Positions 7,684 through 13,538 of a DNA stretch of 18,282 nt are shown one piece after another. The notes below the pieces were generated by a model. The model worked only from the letters and a program-made list of their open reading frames with translations. It did not search any database and had not been told where the DNA came from. Both the position numbers and the translations under genes were made by a program. Source of the DNA: a bacterium (GTDB taxonomy: Bacteria; B130-G9); contig JAGHCW010000234.1 in the NCBI GenBank assembly GCA_021160245.1, positions 1-18,282 of the forward strand, given 5' to 3'. How positions within the stretch are numbered: the stretch's first letter is position 1; every line of letters starts with the position of its first letter.

Positions 7684-9912
7684 ATGTTAGCATTGCTCAA
7701 GGTCAGATTGCGAAATGGACATAACTATTCATCCGGCCCAGCCGCGACCCGATTTGAGCGCCTCGTCATTCCGCTAGTTTTTCTATGCGTTCTACTTCTC
7801 TTTCCGTGGCCGTTAAGCGCGGAGTCAACAACCTCTTCTATCACACAATCAAGCAATGATGGGGATGCGAAAAACGATGATGCGCCCGATAGAGAGAATA
7901 GCCTGAGCCAAGCCAAGAGCTTTCTGAAGGACGGGAAGCAATTTCTGGATGACCGGCTCTATCTTGAGGCGGCGGACTTCTTCGAGATGGTGCTGCAGAA
8001 CGAGAACGCGAAGGAGCTGTGGCCAGAGGCGACACTTCTGACTGGGAAGGCGAATCTGTTGGCCGCAAGGGCCATTGATTCTGCCGAGCTTCGGAGAAAG
8101 TCGATCGAAGTGCTCGAGGCGTTCCGCTCATCATTCGCCGACTCGCCGCTTATGGATGAGGCTATTTTCCTTTGCGCGATGGCGGAGTTTGAGGGGGGCA
8201 ATAGTTACGATGCGGAGCCCTTATTCGCCGAGGTTCTTGCCAAGTTTCCGGAGAGTCGGCGCGCGCCAGAGGCGGAATACTATTCGGGTCGCATACTCGA
8301 GACAACGATGAAGTACATTGAGGCGCAGAAGCGGTTTTACCGAGTGATTGAATACTATCGTCGTCCGGCGGACAAAGTCGAGGACGCTACGTTCCGACTT
8401 GCGAAGATCAGCGTTCTTCTTAGTAAACCTTCACTTGCCATCAAGTGGTACATTCTAGCATGTCGGCGGAACCCGACGAGATGTCTAATGGACGCGGACG
8501 TTCTCTTCTATCGGGCAAGCGCTTACATGAAAGCAAAAGAATACGAGGATGCCGCCAAGCATTTTCAGAGATTCGTCAATTTATTCCCCGAGGACGCTCG
8601 ATATGACGATGCGCTGCTCATGCTCGCCTCAAGTTTTGACGCACAGAAAGAGACATCTGCCGCCGAGGCAGTATTGGAACTGGTCTCAAAATCATCCAAT
8701 CCCGAGCCTCGAGTTGAGGGTTTGATGAGGCTGGCCGCACTGAAAATGAAGAGCGGCGAAGATTTTGCTGAAGAGGGCGCAAGTGCTCTTTACAAACAGG
8801 TAATCAAGGAGTCGCCTTTCTCAAACCAGGCGATGCTCGCCTCGCTCCGTCTATCCAAGATGATGCTGAAGAAGCGCGATTTCAAGGGAGGACTGTCTTA
8901 TATTGATTGGTTCTTCGACTCTTTTGACAAGTCGTCCTTCACAAATGAGGCTCTGGACATGCGGAATGCCTTGATACTAGGCTTGATTGAGACTCACCTG
9001 GCTCAAGAAGAGAGTTTTGACGCAGCAGTGACATTCGAGGAGAGAAAGGACGATTTGAGAGGAGAATCATCACTCTCCCAGGCGAGATTTCTGGCCGCTC
9101 AGGCCTACTATGGACTGATGGGTTATTCAAGATGCGCGTCGCTTCTTGGCGCCGTAGATGATAGGTATCTCTCAACTGAGAAGAGGCGCCGTAAACGGTT
9201 GCTGCTTGCGCTTCATCGCTATTTTGAGGGCGACAATGATGACAAAAGCGCCTCAGCGCTCGAGAAACTCACTGTCGGTAAGGAGGGCGAGATAACTCTG
9301 GAGTCAGGATGTAGGCTTTTTGATCTTCTTATGAAGCAGAAGAAACCAGCGGAAGCGGCGAGGCAATACGATAAGCTGCCTTCGGGCTATTCAGACACCA
9401 GATTCCTCCTATCCATTGATTTTCGGGCCGGAGCCTTGTTATTCGATCAGAAGCAGTTCGAGCTCGCCGCGAAGGCCTATGGACGATATATCGAGATGAA
9501 TCGCAGGAGGCGTCAGCTCGCCTCACCCCCCCCCTCGGAGTCCGGCGTCGGCGGAGACCAGAAGCCCGCCGTGGACTTGGATTGCTCATCCCCTCTAGTT
9601 ACAGGCTCCTTCATCGAACGGGCGAGATGCGCCGCAGCGCTGGGCAAGGAAAAGGAGGCGATCAAGTTGCTTGATCAGGTGATCAGCAAATGCACAAGCT
9701 CCCCATTGGTTTACAGGGCCTGCTACCTTCTAGGAGAGTATCGGGCGAAGGCTGGAAATACAGACGAGGCGATAGAATTGCTCAAGAGATGCGAGAAGAT
9801 CAACGAGTACGAAGAGATTTGGAAGGACGCCCAGTCGCTGCTGCTGGCGGATATAGAGGTCAAGAAACGGCTCTTGGACATCTCGAAGTGGTGGTTGGAT
9901 GAGCCCGAATGA
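7684..9912 (+). CDS. Large exported tetratricopeptide-repeat protein
   Basis: The product has 742 residues. Residues 27-46 are strongly hydrophobic and end in PLSA|E, giving a late but credible signal peptide after a 26-residue basic lead; the start is therefore somewhat uncertain, although AGCGGGAG precedes the ATG. An acidic linker (47-72) is followed by helical repeats of TPR type across about 75-735, for example LFAEVLAKFPESRRAPEAEY, YEDAAKHFQRFVNLFPEDAR, QFELAAKAYGRYIEMN and KEKEAIKLLDQVIS. The repeats resemble those of BamD/YbgF-type periplasmic scaffolds, but I recognise no specific family. A Pro/Gly-rich break at about 613-630 is encoded by a run of nine C (9526-9534). The gene follows the lipoprotein by 94 bp, and the two may form an envelope complex, which is inference. 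No catalytic motif is visible. Confidence 0.85.
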   Translation: MLALLKVRLRNGHNYSSGPAATRFERLVIPLVFLCVLLLFPWPLSAESTTSSITQSSNDGDAKNDDAPDRENSLSQAKSFLKDGKQFLDDRLYLEAADFFEMVLQNENAKELWPEATLLTGKANLLAARAIDSAELRRKSIEVLEAFRSSFADSPLMDEAIFLCAMAEFEGGNSYDAEPLFAEVLAKFPESRRAPEAEYYSGRILETTMKYIEAQKRFYRVIEYYRRPADKVEDATFRLAKISVLLSKPSLAIKWYILACRRNPTRCLMDADVLFYRASAYMKAKEYEDAAKHFQRFVNLFPEDARYDDALLMLASSFDAQKETSAAEAVLELVSKSSNPEPRVEGLMRLAALKMKSGEDFAEEGASALYKQVIKESPFSNQAMLASLRLSKMMLKKRDFKGGLSYIDWFFDSFDKSSFTNEALDMRNALILGLIETHLAQEESFDAAVTFEERKDDLRGESSLSQARFLAAQAYYGLMGYSRCASLLGAVDDRYLSTEKRRRKRLLLALHRYFEGDNDDKSASALEKLTVGKEGEITLESGCRLFDLLMKQKKPAEAARQYDKLPSGYSDTRFLLSIDFRAGALLFDQKQFELAAKAYGRYIEMNRRRRQLASPPPSESGVGGDQKPAVDLDCSSPLVTGSFIERARCAAALGKEKEAIKLLDQVISKCTSSPLVYRACYLLGEYRAKAGNTDEAIELLKRCEKINEYEEIWKDAQSLLLADIEVKKRLLDISKWWLDEPE

Positions 9913-9913
9913 C

Positions 9914-10127
9914 TGGTGTCCGACGGGCTTTCCAGGCTGTCTAATAAGTCGAATCTGGCGTTGTGTAGGGGCGGGGCTTGTCTCCGCCCATCTATATATT
10001 TGGGCAGACACACGGCCTGCCTCTACATCCTGGGTTATCAGAATTGGATCCAACCGCAACAGCGCGAAATGCACCCATAGGGCAGCATTAGAAGGGCCGC
10101 CCTACACTTGAATCTGACCATTCGGAA
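9914..10127. repeat. Composite intergenic repeat, long copy
   Basis: This fills most of the gap between the TPR gene and the next gene. Its left end (9914-9942) and right end (10091-10127) match the ends of the element at 4945-5046, while its centre holds the REP doublet at 9962-10026 plus about 65 bp I cannot place. The left end is itself a small palindrome around GGGCTTTCCAGGCTGTC. The right end closes with TTGAATCTGACCATTCGGAA, a diverged form of the CAATCTGATTTTTCGGGA word found three more times in the window. Confidence 0.5.
9962..10026. repeat. REP doublet (REPIN-like), copy 1
   Basis: The left arm starts with GTAG and then GGGCGGGGCTTGTCTCCGCCC, itself a hairpin. The right arm, read on the other strand, starts TGTAGAGGCAGGCC and ends TGTCTGCCC, matching the left arm at about 20 of 26 positions around an AT-rich centre (ATCTATATATTT). 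GTAG followed by a G/C hairpin in inverted pairs is the layout of REP elements mobilised by RAYT transposases. A close second copy lies at 17599-17662. Confidence 0.65.
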
Positions 10128-10135
10128 ATGCTAAG

Positions 10136-10660
10136 ATGAACAAGCCTTTATTAGCAGTAGTTGTTATACTGGCTATTGCGGTTCTCTATGTGGCAATTGA
10201 CAAGCTCTGGGTCACGGACGAGGAAATAATCAATGAGCAGATACACCTGGTCTCCCAGGCGATTGAGCATAAGGACCTCGAACTCTGCATGAGATATATC
10301 AGCGATGATTTCATGTCCGCAGAAAAGCGTGTGGACAAGAACCGTCTTCTGAGGTTGGCACAGGGCAAATTCGACCAGGCGGACAATCTCAAGATGATTC
10401 TGGCTGAGAAGGAAATATCGGTCGATGGAGATGAGGCGAGGGTTTTCCTGAAGTTTCGGCTGATGGGCGAATACATAGGGCGAATGGACCAATTTGTGGG
10501 CCAACGGGGCTTCATTCTAGGGGAACCGCTCAAGGCGGCAAGAGTAACGTTACATCTTCGGAGACGCTTGCCGGCGGGCGATTCAGATTCGGGTCAGCCA
10601 CAGTTTATGGTCTATTCTGTATCGGGCTTCGATCCAGGCTATAAGATGCCAGCACGATGA
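10136..10660 (+). CDS. Membrane-anchored hypothetical protein, possible NTF2-like domain
   Basis: This 174-aa protein has one N-terminal hydrophobic segment (residues 5-20) followed directly by acidic sequence, suggesting an uncleaved anchor with the rest exported, or a signal peptide without a clear cleavage site. Residues 28-60 (EEIINEQIHLVSQAIEHKDL, then MRYISDDFM) read like the first helices of an NTF2/SnoaL-like domain, in which a long helix precedes a curved sheet; later strands such as DGDEARVFLKFRLMG (97-111) fit. This is a pattern guess, not a recognised family. The ribosome-binding site is weak (GGAAATGCTAAG). The gene starts right after a composite repeat and ends 34 bp before the oxidoreductase, so the two may be co-transcribed, with no obvious functional link. 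Confidence 0.7.
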   Translation: MNKPLLAVVVILAIAVLYVAIDKLWVTDEEIINEQIHLVSQAIEHKDLELCMRYISDDFMSAEKRVDKNRLLRLAQGKFDQADNLKMILAEKEISVDGDEARVFLKFRLMGEYIGRMDQFVGQRGFILGEPLKAARVTLHLRRRLPAGDSDSGQPQFMVYSVSGFDPGYKMPAR

Positions 10661-10694
10661 GGCTGCATCAGAATATGAGTGAGTGAATATAGCG

Positions 10695-11822
10695 ATGAAG
10701 AAACTGAAGGTTGGGGTAATCGGCTGTGGCCGCGTTGGCTCTCTGCTGGAGAGGGACCCCCTTAGGCACAAACCTTGCAGCCATGCCGGGGCCTTTGCGG
10801 CATGCCCGGACACGGAAGTAACCTGCGCGTGTGATATCGATCCGGACAAACTGAAGCAGTTCAGGGAAGACTGGGGAGTTGAAAGGCTCTACCTTGATTA
10901 TCGGGAGCTTTTGGCCAAGGAAAGGCCGCAGATCATCTCAGTTGCCTCGTGGACGAGCACGCACAAGGACATCGTGGTCGAGGCGGCCAATTGCGGCGTG
11001 AAAGTCATACTCTGCGAGAAGCCCATCTCACTCAGTCTGGCCCGGGCTGACGTAATGATACAGGAGTGTCGTAATAACAAGGTTGCGCTGCTTGTGAACC
11101 ACGAGCGGCGATGGGACCAGCGATTTCTGGCCGCCAAGCAGCTGATAGATGATGGCGAAATCGGGACGCTTAGGAGTATCCGGGGGGCGATGCTCTGCGG
11201 CATCCCCGAGACCGCAAGCTGGAAGAGCGATCTCTCGCTCGTCGGAGGTGGGCCATTGCTGCATGACGGGACGCACTTGTTTGACATGATCCGCTTCTTC
11301 GGCGGTGAGGTCAAATCGATCGTCGGCTTTGTTCATCCCAACGAGAGATTGAGGATAGAGGACTGGGCAACCGCCATCCTGCAGCTCGAAAACGGTGTGC
11401 AAGCATACGTCGAGGTCGGAGGGCAGAGAAGCTACTTCCATTTTGCTATCGAATTCTGGGGCGCAAATGGCAAGATTGCCATAGGCAACGGCATAAACGA
11501 CCTCTTTGTAAGCCAAGAGTCAAAGAGCTTCTATGGATTTCGAGAGCTTGCGCCGAGGGAGTTTCCGCTGCCCGAGTCGCACAAGAGCTCCTACCTCGCG
11601 ATAGCCGAGGATATCGTGCGCCTCAAAAGGGGCTCATGCGAGAACAGGTCCTCCGGCGAGGATGCCCGGGGTGCGTTGGAGATTATATGGGGCATCTACG
11701 AATCTGAGAGGCTCTCAAACAGCATAGTCACCCTCCCACTCACTAGAAGGGAAGTCTCCCCTCTCATGTCGATACTCAAGAGAAAGAGCCAAAAGCAGGC
11801 GCCCCGTGCTGACAGGGACTAG
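10695..11822 (+). CDS. Gfo/Idh/MocA family NAD(P)-dependent oxidoreductase
   Basis: I start at the ATG giving MKKLKVGVIG; a GTG four codons upstream is in frame and equally possible because neither has a strong ribosome-binding site. The 375-aa product has the N-terminal Rossmann motif VGVIGCGRVGS (6-16), an acidic residue ending strand 2 (CACDID, 44-49), the family CEKP motif (107-110) with the catalytic-type Lys109, and GGGPLLHDGTHLFD (184-197), the usual His/Asp/His region of the C-terminal domain. Family members oxidise or reduce sugars, inositols or related polyols; substrate cannot be deduced here. No sugar-nucleotide or transporter genes flank it, so an envelope-sugar role is only a possibility suggested by the LPS genes upstream. 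The gene ends in a convergent, repeat-rich gap. Confidence 0.9.
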   Translation: MKKLKVGVIGCGRVGSLLERDPLRHKPCSHAGAFAACPDTEVTCACDIDPDKLKQFREDWGVERLYLDYRELLAKERPQIISVASWTSTHKDIVVEAANCGVKVILCEKPISLSLARADVMIQECRNNKVALLVNHERRWDQRFLAAKQLIDDGEIGTLRSIRGAMLCGIPETASWKSDLSLVGGGPLLHDGTHLFDMIRFFGGEVKSIVGFVHPNERLRIEDWATAILQLENGVQAYVEVGGQRSYFHFAIEFWGANGKIAIGNGINDLFVSQESKSFYGFRELAPREFPLPESHKSSYLAIAEDIVRLKRGSCENRSSGEDARGALEIIWGIYESERLSNSIVTLPLTRREVSPLMSILKRKSQKQAPRADRD

Positions 11823-11878
11823 AGAGGCGTTGCTTATCGGCCTTCTTTTCTGGTTCTGTCTTATGGAGACTCCTCCCT

Positions 11879-11897
11879 TCCCGAAAAATCAGATTGA
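11879..11897 (-). repeat. TCAATCTGATTTTTCGGGA dispersed word, inverted copy
   Basis: Read on the minus strand, this is identical to the 19-mer at 5028-5046. A one-mismatch copy sits at 12189-12207 and a diverged one at 10109-10127. The copies end within about 25 bp of other repeats here and in the two composite elements. Confidence 0.6.
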
Positions 11898-11918
11898 CGG
11901 AGGCGGTTCAAGCCTTTG

Positions 11919-11969
11919 GGAGTGTGGTGACTCGACACCGCTTTCATTGGTGGTGGCTTGACACCACCA
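11919..11969 (+). repeat. 51-bp palindromic repeat, copy a
   Basis: GGAGTGTGGTGACTCGACAC is followed by CGCTTTCATTGGTGGTGGC and TTGACACCACC. It contains two small hairpins (GGTGACTCGACACC; GGTGGTGGCTTGACACCACC). It aligns without large gaps to the reverse strand of 12040-12090, sharing GGAGTG, CCGCTTT and GGCTTGAC. Confidence 0.6.
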
Positions 11970-12039
11970 TGCTATAAATTGCCTTCTTGACCTTTTAGAC
12001 GATGATCTTTTAACCCGGACGCCAATTGATATGGGGTCG

Positions 12040-12090
12040 ATGCCGCGTCAAGCCGCGGCGAGCCAAAGCGGCGCCTGGCCGCCGCACTCC
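12040..12090 (-). repeat. 51-bp palindromic repeat, copy b (inverted)
   Basis: On the minus strand this reads GGAGTGCGGCGGCCAGGCGC, then CGCTTTGGCTCGCCGCGGC and TTGACGCGGC. It matches copy a in order and spacing, while G:C versus A:T changes preserve both hairpins (GGCGGCCAGGCGCC; CCGCGGCTTGACGCGG). Compensating changes suggest selection for the folded form. Confidence 0.6.
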
Positions 12091-12112
12091 ATAATCATCC
12101 AATGGGTGCAAC

Positions 12113-12244
12113 TCATAGACCGACTCCTTTCGAGCTCATAACCTCTGGGCTGCCGGCAAACGTGTTCATCCCTCGATGTCCTTTGCGGTCAATCTGATTT
12201 TCCGGGATGTGCTTGTCGGGTATGTTCTTGATCTCTACTTTCAT
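12113..12244 (-). CDS. Possible 43-aa small protein or truncated gene remnant
   Basis: An ATG preceded by CAAAGGAGGAG, one of the best ribosome-binding sites in the window, opens a 43-codon frame starting MKVEIKNIPDKHIPENQID and ending in SSKGVGL. I recognise no family, signal peptide or membrane segment. The dispersed 19-mer (12189-12207) encodes residues PENQID, so a repeat may have inserted into a longer gene and left only its 5' end. The start lies 19 bp past a likely terminator of the arsC operon, so expression would need read-through or a separate promoter. Alternatives are a real small protein, a leader peptide or a pseudogene. The ribosome-binding site is seen; the coding status is inferred. 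Confidence 0.35.
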   Translation of the reverse strand: MKVEIKNIPDKHIPENQIDRKGHRGMNTFAGSPEVMSSKGVGL

Positions 12245-12262
12245 GTTCACATCTCCTCCTTT

Positions 12263-12292
12263 GAAAACAAATACCGCCCCCGAGCCGGGGCG
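12263..12292 (-). terminator. Likely intrinsic terminator of the arsC operon
   Basis: On the minus strand, CGCCCC and GGGGCG form a perfect six-base-pair all-GC stem with loop GGCTCG, followed by GTATTTGTTTTC. It lies about 63 bp after the arsC stop. The T-run is interrupted, so termination may be partial. Confidence 0.45.
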
Positions 12293-12354
12293 CGAGCATT
12301 CAGAGATATAACCCTTGCATAGCCATCAAAGAGTGGATAAGGCCGCTTGTCTTG

Positions 12355-12816
12355 TCAAGTTTGCGGGGAAACACTTGACCCCTGACTTTGGAGATTGGCA
12401 TTTAGAAACTCGTTGATCTGGGATAATAACTCGTCTCTAACTTTCCTGAAGACCTTCAGTTTTTGAGCATCATCTCCTTGCGCAGTCGCCGGGTCCTCGA
12501 GCCCCCAGGTTAGTCTGAGCTTTGCCGCGCCGGGGAAGTATGGGCATTGTTGATTTTTGTCTTTTGCACAGACCGTTATGACGTAGTCGAACTTCTGGCC
12601 GATGAATTCGTCGAGCGACTTGCTCCGCTGCTCGGATATGTCGAACCCTATCTCGGCCATGACCTTGATGGCCAGCGGATGGACAAACGATGCGGTCGCG
12701 CCGGCGCTATGAACATCGAAGGTGCTCCCGGGTAGACTCTTGAGAAGGCCCTCGGCCATCTGCGAGCGGCAGGAGTTGCTGCCACAGAGAAACAGGACGC
12801 TATCCTTTCGGGGCAT
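12355..12816 (-). CDS. arsC: Thioredoxin-type arsenate reductase (LMW phosphatase fold)
   Basis: I choose the ATG giving MPRKDSVLFL because family members start a few residues before the catalytic loop; a TTG 16 codons upstream is also open. The 153-aa protein has the CX5R loop CGSNSCRSQMAEG (Cys11, Arg17), the redox pair in the flexible segment (Cys83 in ITVCAKD and Cys91 in QQCPYF) and the Asp108 general acid in WGLEDPA. These features match the S. aureus pI258-type enzyme, which reduces As(V) to As(III) using three cysteines and thioredoxin, rather than a plain tyrosine phosphatase. It overlaps the upstream Fe-S protein gene by 17 nt and is the last gene of the long minus-strand operon. 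No ArsR or ArsB/Acr3 is nearby; the permease two genes upstream is the only visible candidate for metal export. Confidence 0.93.
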   Translation of the reverse strand: MPRKDSVLFLCGSNSCRSQMAEGLLKSLPGSTFDVHSAGATASFVHPLAIKVMAEIGFDISEQRSKSLDEFIGQKFDYVITVCAKDKNQQCPYFPGAAKLRLTWGLEDPATAQGDDAQKLKVFRKVRDELLSQINEFLNANLQSQGSSVSPQT

Positions 12817-13528
12817 GTTTGGTGCTACAGGTTTCTGTCTGGCCTGGGAATCTGAGTATCCCAAGTGGGCACGCTGCCTGGCATTCGGGGCACTTGAGGC
12901 AGTCCTTGGATTGCAGCCTCCCCTTTGCCATGTCGGACGGAATCTTGAGGTTCATCGGGCAGGTCCTCTCGCACGCCCCACAGTCGGTGCAGCCATCATC
13001 GAGCTGCAGCTTCTGCTTGTGTCCGCCCACTGCAGCCTGCAAAGTCCCTATAGGGCAGAACGTGCACCATGTTCTTGGGTGAAAGAAAAGGGCCACAATA
13101 ACGCCTATGCCTGTCGTGATGACGCATATACGAAAGAAGACGGTTCCCCAATGTCGGTAGTCTCCGGGGTCAAGGCTTATCTGATAGACCATAAAACCCA
13201 TCAAGATGGCGAACACAGCCCATCTAAAGGCCGGGTTCCTAAACCAGCTGGGGATATTCCGATTGGGGCTAACATGCCTCATTACTCTGTCAAAGAAGGC
13301 GCCTCTGGGGCATAGCCAGCCGCAGACATATCTGCCTCGCACGAAGCCACCCACGACGCCGATCATCATCACAACCGGTACAGCATAGCCAAGCAGTGGA
13401 TAGCGCCAGCCAAGCCCAATAACGATCACGACCATTATCCACGTGCTGGATTGGATGATTCGCCTGATTCTTGAAAGCTCTGCGGCGTTGCTTCTGACTG
13501 CTGCACTTGTTGCGGTAGTCTTGCTCAA
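12800..13528 (-). CDS. NapH/CcoG-like membrane polyferredoxin
   Basis: The product is 242 aa if it starts at the TTG 10 bp after the permease stop, or 264 aa from a GTG at 13594 that overlaps the permease; I prefer the former, with modest certainty. It has hydrophobic segments at about 30-40, 46-62, 102-116 and 131-149. Two CxxC(P) motifs sit beside membrane segments (VCGWLCP, 68-74; WCTFCP, 154-159), as in NapH/MauN-type proteins. Two 4Fe-4S sites follow: Cys180/183/186/190 and Cys210/213/216/220. Such proteins pass electrons between the quinone pool and redox partners or act in metal-site assembly. Between a metal permease and arsC, it might supply electrons to reduction chemistry or help handle copper, as CcoG does; both are inferences. 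Translation should be coupled to arsC. Confidence 0.88.
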   Translation of the reverse strand: MSKTTATSAAVRSNAAELSRIRRIIQSSTWIMVVIVIGLGWRYPLLGYAVPVVMMIGVVGGFVRGRYVCGWLCPRGAFFDRVMRHVSPNRNIPSWFRNPAFRWAVFAILMGFMVYQISLDPGDYRHWGTVFFRICVITTGIGVIVALFFHPRTWCTFCPIGTLQAAVGGHKQKLQLDDGCTDCGACERTCPMNLKIPSDMAKGRLQSKDCLKCPECQAACPLGILRFPGQTETCSTKHAPKG

Positions 13529-13538
13529 TATGTTTATC

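Larger units (their letters stand above)
11823..12354. other. Convergent repeat-rich intergenic region
   Basis: This gap lies between the rightward oxidoreductase and the leftward arsC operon. It holds two copies of the TCAATCTGATTTTTCGGGA word (11879-11897 on the minus strand, 12189-12207 on the plus strand), an inverted pair of about 51-bp repeats (11919-11969 and 12040-12090), a possible terminator for arsC (12263-12292) and one possible 43-aa minus-strand ORF with an excellent ribosome-binding site. I see no tRNA or other RNA gene. Confidence 0.5.

Noticed and set aside
9899-10111. Plus-strand 70-codon frame after the TPR gene
   Set aside because: It is a translation of the REP doublet and composite repeat, with no support as a protein.
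12722-13315. 197-codon plus-strand ORF antisense to the NapH-like and arsC genes
   Set aside because: It is a shadow of two genes with complete, recognisable motifs on the other strand.
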